64,000 bases of DNA, from assembly GCA_944472135.2 (NCBI GenBank), contig CALYDD020000413.1:1-64000 (forward strand), in the 5' to 3' direction. Source of the stretch: Trichobilharzia regenti. Its lineage: Eukaryota > Platyhelminthes > Trematoda > Strigeidida > Schistosomatidae. Position 1 is the stretch's first letter. Each line of letters opens with the position of its first letter. The notes below the pieces were generated by a model that saw nothing but the letters and a program-made list of their open reading frames with translations, had not been told where the DNA came from and searched no databases. Shown piece by piece: positions 55,854 to 64,000 of the stretch. A program made the translations under genes and the position numbers.

Positions 55854-58075
55854 AAATCAACTTTTGAAAATAAACATTGTTTTGAATACTGTACATATTT
55901 TGAGATAGTATTTTGAGGTTGAAATTAAATTACACTGAGTTCAGAGCGCAATATAGTGGCGAATCATCTAGGCTGGTGACAACACCACAACCCTAAGAAC
56001 TATAAACATCACACTGCTTATCCCTTATTGACTAGTCAGTACAGCTTTATGTTTTATTGGAAACTGTGTTATATATAAATCAGTGGAAAATGAATAAATG
56101 AAAATATTCATAAGCATAAAAGTGACTATAAGTGTCAATAAAACGTTCAATCACTTTTTACCCTAGTTACTTTGAAAACTGAGTTTTTATAACAATGAGT
56201 TTTTGTATTCCTTGCATTTCAAGCGAAACATAGGGGACTCAAAGAGCATGAGGCTGTAATTCTCATACACAGCCTTCCCTCTATTCTGAGCTTTCTATTA
56301 GCCAGTAAACTGCAGGTGAGGTTTAAAAATGCGTCGGTTGGGAATCGAACCCAGGCCACTAGCATAGTTGGCAAATAATGAATTAGATCCTAAATAGAAG
56401 AGGAAGGGGGTGAGTAGCTTAGCTGTACACTAGTCGACATCTATTGGTGAAGTAATGAAGACTAGACAATAATGAACAGTTGCATTGTGCTCTAGCTTTG
56501 ACAGTCTTCAGCAGTACTCACTCATCATTCTTTCAAGGATAGAACCCAAGACATTCAGGTTACCAGGCAGGCAGGTTACCACTCAACCATTGGTTAGGGA
56601 ATTCTAATAGTCTTGGAATGACAGCCTGCTGTTTATGTAATGCATAGTGATTAAAAGTGTAACGTAAATCTAGGTATCGGTGAGACTAACCAGCGACCTC
56701 TGGTTTACTAGTCCAGCGCTTTACCACCTACACAACCTAACTATACAGCAGCTGATGACACTTCATACTTTCGCAAAAAATGTTCTTCAAAGTAAATTAG
56801 TAATTGACAAATAATGCTAATATATTTCTGATAAACTATGGCTAACACTGAAGCCCAAGATTTGTATTTCACCCTGCTTAGAACTCATCAACTGAATACA
56901 TATATCTGTATCATTTAATGAAATAATCAATTCAAATTGATTTTCTTAAAATGTTAAAATACAAATATGTTTATCTGTATAAATGAGTCATCTTTTGTAG
57001 TGCCATAAGAATAATAATAATAATAAAGACGAATGTAGATAACATTGAAGAAGTAACATATATATATATCAACTGAATAAGACTAAAAATGTATCTAAAC
57101 TTGATAATAGCTTAATATTCTAAAAAAAATAATAAAAACAAAAATAATTTAAAGAAATCTTCCTTTTCTCTTTCTCTGTCTTTCTGTCCACTAGGTTAAA
57201 TTAGTGAATCTTTGTTTCCATAATATAAAAATAAATAAAACTTTAATTTGTTGAAAATTGTATGTTTTTTATTTACCCGCCTAAAAGAGTCATTGATTAT
57301 GAAAAAGCGTCAAGGTAGGTAGATATCTCAGTGAAATATTGACTTAAACACTTTGCCTATAACTAGCAGACGGCTCAAGTTCGAGTCCCGCTCCACTTAC
57401 ATCAGCCTGGTCGACTGGACAATCCCCTTCACAATATACGTATATGGTGTGGGAAATGAAAGGCCGATCGTAGATAACTGAATTCGAACAATATTTGACG
57501 TTTAAGCCACAAAATGACTTAAGTTAAAGAACCATTTAGAATCAAGAAGTACTGGTCAGTTGCTGCGTTCTAGTTTGGGGATCTTCAGAAACGTTCACGT
57601 ATCCCTGTCTGAGGACCTCCATGTTACAAAGCAAGCTTATTGGGTGTCGGAATCCAAAGACACTTCAGTCAATTCGCGATACATATAACTCAACCATCGA
57701 CAAATGTCATTGGTGGGTGTCTATGGTCACACCTCTCTGGTTAAGACTTTCCACTAGAACTCCAGGCAAATTCATCCTGTATACTTTCAACTGCTGATTC
57801 AAATCCCTGTAAATTATAAATCTGAAAGTATTTTATATATTTTTCAAAAGAATGGATATTGGGCACTGAGTACTCTTTTTGACAACTTCATCATCGGGTT
57901 CTACAGTTATATATACATTATAGTGAATGAATGAATTAGTGCTATGAACAACATTAATGTTGTTTGAATAACATCGAGTCAATAATATTGATAGATTACA
58001 GCTCAATAGCATCAACATAAAATTAACTGAATGTCAGAAGAATTAGAAAAGGTAATATTACAAATTCATAAATTC

Positions 58076-58956
58076 ATAGTCTCTAATGAAGGCCAGCGAG
58101 GGCAGTAGTAGTGCCTGGCTGGACTTGCTTCTTTTGAACACAGAGAACTGGTTGTTTGAGGCGAATTGCAATAACCTCTGCCTTTTTGGAGCATGCGGTG
58201 CTTCGGTGATTTTGGCAATTTATTAGACACCCAATAGATTATAGAGAAGGATTCTTCCACACTGCTGGCTTTGTGGCCGGCCGGTTTGCACCAGACGGTC
58301 CAATATTGAACTGTTAATGGTTTTTAACTACACCTTTACTTAGTCATGGGAGTGGGAGATGTTCTCGAGCACGAAAAATCAAGTTCCTAGAGCAACAGCG
58401 ATATAGCTCACTCCACAAGCGCAGTTGAATTGGTAGATACAATTTGAAGTGGTTAACCTAGGTACTTCATCTTTCAGTCTAGGTAGCACTATCGGTCGTG
58501 TAGAGAATAATACGTGTAGTTTGCCAGCATTAAAAGTTCTTTGAACTAATTTTCTTAATTTCCTCGTAATTATCTCACTTGGTATATCGCCCCTGAATTG
58601 TAGTCGTATACAAAGTGGCTTCTTGTTTACAGATAGTGAGTAGTCCTTTTCCGCTTTCTTTGTCATGTGTTTCTTGATACATTTTTCGGGATAGCTATTT
58701 TCGATCAAAGTATCATATACAGTGTTTAATTCATCTTCAATCACTTCTTCTGAGAATATAGCTATAACCCTGTGGCTGAGGATCTTTACTAAATTTCTTT
58801 TGTACTTGATAGGAACGAAGCTGTGAAAATGTGTATATTGTCCTGTCCAAGTACTTTTTCTATGCAAATTTCTTTTTATGATACCATCTGGTCTTCTTGT
58901 AAGTAGGACATCCGGGATGGCAGTTCTCTCTTGGGACTCCTCTTGGTGTGTGAATT
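58076..58956 (-). pseudogene. PLE fragment, antisense, unit D
   Basis: Copy of 19195-20075, with the 162-codon frame at 58379-58867. Confidence 0.8.
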
Positions 58957-59326
58957 ATATTATATTATTCTTATCTAAAAATTTTCACTTAAATGAACAT
59001 TTTAGTAGTGATTGCTGTAATATCATTAACTGATTAATGCATTGACACAATGTGTCAACGGGATTGACTCATCACAAGATTGTTAATGAAATTTTGTAGT
59101 TGAACTCTGATAAGTGTAGACATTCATTGGAACTTATATAATTGCCAATTTTTGTTGATACTATTGTCTAACATGAACAGTAATCATATTACTAATAAAA
59201 TAGTATACTGATTAGTTACTGAAGACCAGCAATTTTTTATGTCGCTGAATGAATTCTATTATTTCACACAGCCGGTTCCCCTTATTAGTTTAAAATAGAG
59301 AAAGAAAGAACGAACGAATATATCAG

Positions 59327-60488
59327 CAGGATAATGCAACCTCGTCTCATTTCGTGGATTCTCTTCGACTGAGCACATCCGAAATAAATCAATCATAAGT
59401 TACAAAATGGTGTCTCAACATACTTTTTCCACCGTGACTTCAAATTAAAGATGAAAAGTATCGGTCACATAATTTTACGGATGATGTAATTAGATAATTA
59501 TTGCGTTAAAAAGGTAAATTATTCATTAAACGATTCCCTTTCACCTGATGGTATTTTGCAAAGAGCAGAAGACCTCTGTGATATATTTCTCTGCAACTCG
59601 AATATACGTGAACCAATAGAATCAATAAGGGTTCTAGTGTGATACTGAAGAGTTTTGGAATTGGGATAGATATGATGCCCCTGGAGTGCTTTCCAGAACC
59701 CCTTCGAATATTGATGATTCTTAATAGAGTTATCAAAGAAGTCCAATTTCGCATTCACTTCGGCAAGTTTGACAGAATAAAGCAAAATTGGACTTCTTTG
59801 ATATCTGTATTAAGAATCATTAATATCCGAAGGGGTTCTGGAAGGCACTCCAGGGGCATCATATCTGTCTCAGTTCCAAAACTCTTCAGCGTCTCACTAG
59901 AACCCTTATTGATTCATTAGATCACGTATATTCGAGTTGCAGAGAAATATATCACAGAGGTCTTCTACTCTTTGCGAAGTACCATCAAGTGGGAAAAGTA
60001 ACTATTTATATAGTAATTAGACAAAGGGGTGGAATTCAGATTTCGCTTAGAAATTAGGACCCATGGATACAAGAACAACAGAGTGAATTTATGCATATTA
60101 TGGCGGTAGATTTGAAAACTTAATAGTGAGTTCTACTGACTGAGTGAAAGTCAAAATCGAAATTGTGTGGAATGTTATGCAACAGAACAAAAAAAAAAAA
60201 AAAGAACAAAACAAATATGGTTAACAGGTAGGGTAGGGAGAGATTAGTTACACCTGCCTTCTTTATGCATAAGTTGGCTTGAAGTCTTTTGATGGCAATG
60301 GCCTTCCTTCAATATTAAACAATTGTCTACTTACATCATCCGCGAAATTATGTGGCCTATACTTTCTATCTGTAACTTTAAGTCACTGTGGAGAAAGTAT
60401 GTTCAGACAATATTTAGGATTTAGGATGTGGGCAGTTGAAGAGAATCCACGCAATGAGACGAGGTCGTATTATCCTGCAAATAAGATC
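59327..60488. repeat. Nested inverted repeat, unit D
   Basis: Inner arms 59541-59749 and 59785-59992, with the same 1-base loss in the right arm as B. Confidence 0.88.
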
Positions 60489-60949
60489 TGTCTTTGTTTA
60501 CTGAAAATTCTATTATTCATGTTTTCAATGAGTTCATGAGACTAGAAGACTTATCATTCCGGAGTACTTTGCCGTGATATTATATAGTTAGAGGCAATCA
60601 GTAGGGTATCTTGGACATAAGTTTGTATATATAAGCACTTATCTGCACAATATGTATTCTACCTTATAGGAATTATATCCTTTCTAACATTCTAGCCTAA
60701 TTTCTTCAGTTATAACAACCTGAAACATTACCAGAGGTTGTGTATATGGTTTGTTGATAACTTCCCTTTTAAACAGGAAACTTAAATCCAAGACTTCCTG
60801 ACGATTTCATCCAACCGTTAAGCATCAGTAAAATAGTATGCTGTTTAATTTTGGTTATTGGGGTTCTCTTATTGGTAATTGTATTAGTTACTGCCTGCTA
60901 TTTAGAGATTATAAAATCTAATTTGTAACTGGTTAATTCAGAGAAAACA

Positions 60950-62649
60950 TAATACCCAACTTAACAACGAAAAGCAAACTGCAGTGAAGAAACTGCAGAA
61001 TAGAAAAACGTAGTTATAATGCCAGCTAACAAAGGAAGAACAACAGTAACCATGGCCACAGAATACTGCATAAAGAAAGTAGATGATTCACTCAAAGATA
61101 ATAATGTATATAAACAGTTTACGAAAAACCCTATTCAAATATTAGATAATAAAATCAAAATAACATTGAATAAACTAACGAAATCAGGAAAATTACGATA
61201 CAGGATCATTGGCGAATGAAATCTAACTGACCTATTTTACCTCGATTTTTATCGTAGACCGAAACTACACAAACCAAACATTCCCTTACAACCAATCGTG
61301 TCGTTGCCAGGATAACCAACGTATAATCTATCTAAAGAACATTACAGAAAAATAAAATGTCTCATAGAATCATACGACCATTCTGTTAGTTCGCCAATAC
61401 AATTTTTGGAGAAAATCAGAAATATTCAAGCGAATGACAATGAAATGATGGTGCTCTTTGACGCCACAGCGTTATGTGCTTCAGTTGTTACAAATCTAGC
61501 AAAAGAAACTATGCAACAACTACTCTGTAGCGATGAAAACATAAAAAAGCAATGTTCAACATGGATTGAACTCATAGAATTATGTCTTACAGCTTACTTC
61601 CATTTCAATACTCAAATATACGAACAGATAAAAGGAATACCAATGGGATCACCCATATCAGGATTAACAGCTGAAGGCGTTATGCAGAGATTAGAATTAA
61701 TAGCTCTACTTAGAACTAAACCAAAAGCCTGGGTACGTTACACTGATGATACATTTGTAATAAATAATTAAGAGAAATGATTTGGAATATACCCACACAT
61801 TAATAAACAACATACTTGATGACATCAAATTCACCACGAGAGAAGAAGAATTAGATAACAAAATCCCATTCTTAGTTGTCTTAATCAAGAGAGCTAACAC
61901 AGGAAATTTAGAAACACAAGCACATAGAAAATCAACACACACAGACCAAATACTCAACTATAGTAGCAATAACCCGACCTAATTACTCACAACAGAAACT
62001 GTGTGCAAACATTGTTTAAAAGAGTTCAAACAAACTGTAGCACTCACTACTCCTGTGTTGAAGAGGATGGAGGAAAAATACCTACTAACCGTCTTCGAAA
62101 AGAATGGATATTCTCACTGTTTCATCAAATAGTCCAAAGTCGAATCATAACACCAACAACAGGCCAATATCAAAGACCACAAGAAGATTCATTCTACCAT
62201 ATATAAAAAATCTCTCAAATAAAAGCTAGAATATTGAAACATTTGAAATAGATATAGCACACAAGTCAGCCAGCCAGCCAGCACAATCACTTCATTCTAT
62301 ATTGTACAAGTCCACTGATCCAACAGAAAGAGAAGATAAAATTAATACCATTCACAAAATAAACTGTATGAACTGTAACAGACATTACATCGGTCAAAAT
62401 GGGCATCCTCTTCTAATCAGAATCCAAGAACACAAATTAGCTGTGAAAAGGCATGATAAATATTCTTTCATATCAATGCATGTGGATAATTAGGGACACC
62501 AATTTAATGATTGGGAGAATGTCAAAATTTTAAATAGAGGAAGCACCAAAAATGCAGTCAAGAGAATTTCTATTAGCCTGGTAGACCAAATTTACCAGCT
62601 AATAAAGAGTAAATCAAGTAACACGAAAGTTCAAATTCCAAGTCAGTAA
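60950..62649 (+). pseudogene. Penelope-like element, unit D
   Basis: Copy of 22050-23750. Motif C reads RYTDDTFV, sharing the I to T change with C but keeping both Asp. The endonuclease frame is at 62302-62493. Confidence 0.85.
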
Positions 62650-62864
62650 AAATGATCAACAGAGATGTAAATGAACAACCAGTCATGACAGTGGTTCACA
62701 GGAGATACAATTACACCATTCATAGAGAATGAATGGAAGATGTTGTCTAGAAGGGGTGGACGACGCAAGCTTCACAATTAATTCAGCCAGCTCAGAGAAC
62801 ACAACTAATTCAATTGGTTAATCCTTTATTAATAAATAATAATAATAATCACTATCATTATTAC

Positions 62865-63150
62865 ATTGACTGAGCACTCAGTAGTAGTCAGTAACTAGAG
62901 TCATGCGTCTAGTCTTTTGTTTGGTGCAGACTGAATTTTATCAGTCAAGTGTGCAATGTGGCCACCTATGCCACTAGTGGCTCCCCATCACACTGCGCTC
63001 TGAAGTGTTGTTACTTAAACAGTTGAAGGCAGTCGTCAGGATGTCCTAGACTTTGGTTTCGCGCTTGTTGATACTCAACAACCAGCAAGGCATATCTACA
63101 ACCTGAAGGAACTCATATCCTTTCTGAGATTCGAATCCGTGTCACCTCCG
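62865..63150 (+). repeat. Interspersed repeat, unit D
   Basis: Copy of 23960-24260 with the B/D variants. Confidence 0.5.
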
Positions 63151-63504
63151 TGCTAAACATTACAAGAACATTTTATAAGATTCATTCGATTAAACGGTAC
63201 TTGTTAACTGAATATTAGATTGTAAATATGACATTTTATGGGGTATCAAGGATATACTTTCATGAGTATTACAGCTATATAATTCGTGTGATGCATCACT
63301 TGACTTTCACAATGTTTAAAACAATAAGCATTTGCATAATTCAAGCTTTAACTGTTAAACTTTTTAAAAATCAGATTTGGTTGAATGATACTTTAGATTT
63401 TGGTTTCTGAATACTATTCAATTTTCAACGTGTCTTACATATGGAACATAATCAGGTTTTAAAATTAGTCATCACAAACTATTCCTCAATAATAACTTAT
63501 TGAC

Positions 63505-63842
63505 AGGATTTCATCATGAGCTGGCATCGGTTAGATAACCATTGGAAAACCAGCCATAGGGAGTACTGCCAGACAGCCGTTTCGTCAGCCTGGTTTGGGA
63601 CTCTGGTTCAGCAGTACGTACCCACAGCCAGGGTTCGAACCCAGGACCTTCTGGTCACAAGGCCACCTCGCAGATCATTAAACCACTGGGACCCAATCCA
63701 ATGGCCAGTTGACGAATTCCAACTTCTGTCAGTTCACAATGTGACGCAACAACTAGCGAATGTCATCGGTGGCGAGTATTTGTCCTCATGCCCAACCTGC
63801 TGTACCCTACTGGTCATGAATTCCCACTTGAACCCTAGGTAA
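63505..63842 (-). mobile_element. tRNA/hammerhead retroposon, unit D
   Basis: Copy of 24608-24945. Confidence 0.7.
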
Positions 63843-64000
63843 CCAACTATCTACCTGAATAGAGCCGATGTCAGATCATGATGAAACCCTGTAACTAATC
63901 AATGCAAACCAATACTTGAATAATAATAATAATAACTGGTGTTCAAACTTAAAAATTTCAGATTAAATCAATACTTTTAAGTACATAAAAAGAGAAGGAT

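Larger units (their letters stand above)
47585..56389 (+). repeat. Tandem unit C (5'-truncated, 8,805 bp)
   Basis: Starts inside the minus-strand PLE fragment at AATTGGTAG, matching A 19547, and runs to the start of D. Variants group it with A except over the PLE RT region. It includes the terminal 1.5 kb (A 26860-28376) missing from B. Confidence 0.9.
56390..64000 (+). repeat. Tandem unit D (cut by the window end)
   Basis: Begins CTAAATAGAAGAGGAAGG directly after unit C. About 7.6 kb is visible. Variants group it with B except over the PLE RT region. A poly(A) run of about 15 at 60189-60203 is private to D. Confidence 0.92.

Noticed and set aside
17481..64000. Tandem units as a pure assembly artefact of two haplotypes
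   Set aside because: The joins A-B and C-D are clean, the copies have private and pairwise-shared variants in a structured pattern, and the ends are truncated differently. An assembly error is not excluded without reads, but it is not the simplest reading.
1..64000. CRISPR array, bacterial operon, prophage or rRNA genes
   Set aside because: No regularly spaced short repeats, no dense coding, no ribosomal sequence. Spliced exons and eukaryotic retroelements dominate.

Overview
The window looks like repeat-rich, AT-rich nuclear DNA of a blood fluke (Schistosoma or a close schistosomatid). The grounds are RTE-clade non-LTR retrotransposons of the kind known in schistosomes (SR2-like), Penelope-like elements (PLEs) with a GIY-YIG endonuclease, tRNA-derived retroposons carrying hammerhead-ribozyme relics of the Sm-alpha type, and spliced exons with GT/AG junctions. 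There are no bacterial operons, CRISPR arrays or rRNA genes. The only credible host-gene sequence is a pair of phase-0 exons (8384-8479 and 10271-10432, + strand) that form the C-terminus of a coiled-coil protein.

Layout. 1-8380: LTR-retrotransposon 3' ends (1-724 and 7421-8212), PLE and RTE fragments, and a nested RTE insertion. 8384-10432: the two host exons, with an RTE relic in the intron. 10.7-17.5 kb: decayed PLE, an SR2-type RTE relic, a tiny RTE 3' stub with a 12-bp target-site duplication, and an intact RTE endonuclease domain cut off at 17480. 17481-37747 and 47585-64000: four copies (A, B, C, D) of one large unit of about 10.9 kb, in two tandem pairs (A-B and C-D). 37748-47584: a 9.8-kb spacer full of decayed retroposons, which includes a diverged locus that lacks the palindromes found in the units.

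Each full unit holds, left to right: tRNA-like sequences, a minus-strand PLE fragment, a nested inverted repeat (inner arms 209 bp, spacer 35 bp), a decayed plus-strand PLE (reverse transcriptase then GIY-YIG endonuclease), a tRNA/hammerhead retroposon on the minus strand, an Sm-alpha-like relic, a hammerhead-like motif with a conserved core, and a head-to-head inverted retroposon pair. Variants shared between copies show that A pairs with C and B with D over most of the unit, so the dimer itself appears to have been duplicated. Over about 1.4 kb around the PLE the grouping switches to A with B and C with D, as expected from gene conversion.

Apart from the host exons, every coding-like segment is a fragment of a mobile element with stops, frameshifts or truncation, so no autonomous element is complete here. 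The strongest candidates for something undescribed are the palindromic tRNA-hammerhead retroposon seen at several independent loci, the nested palindrome with a visible empty site, and the higher-order tandem array with its conversion tract. Family names rest on reading motifs in the sequence; no database search was run.
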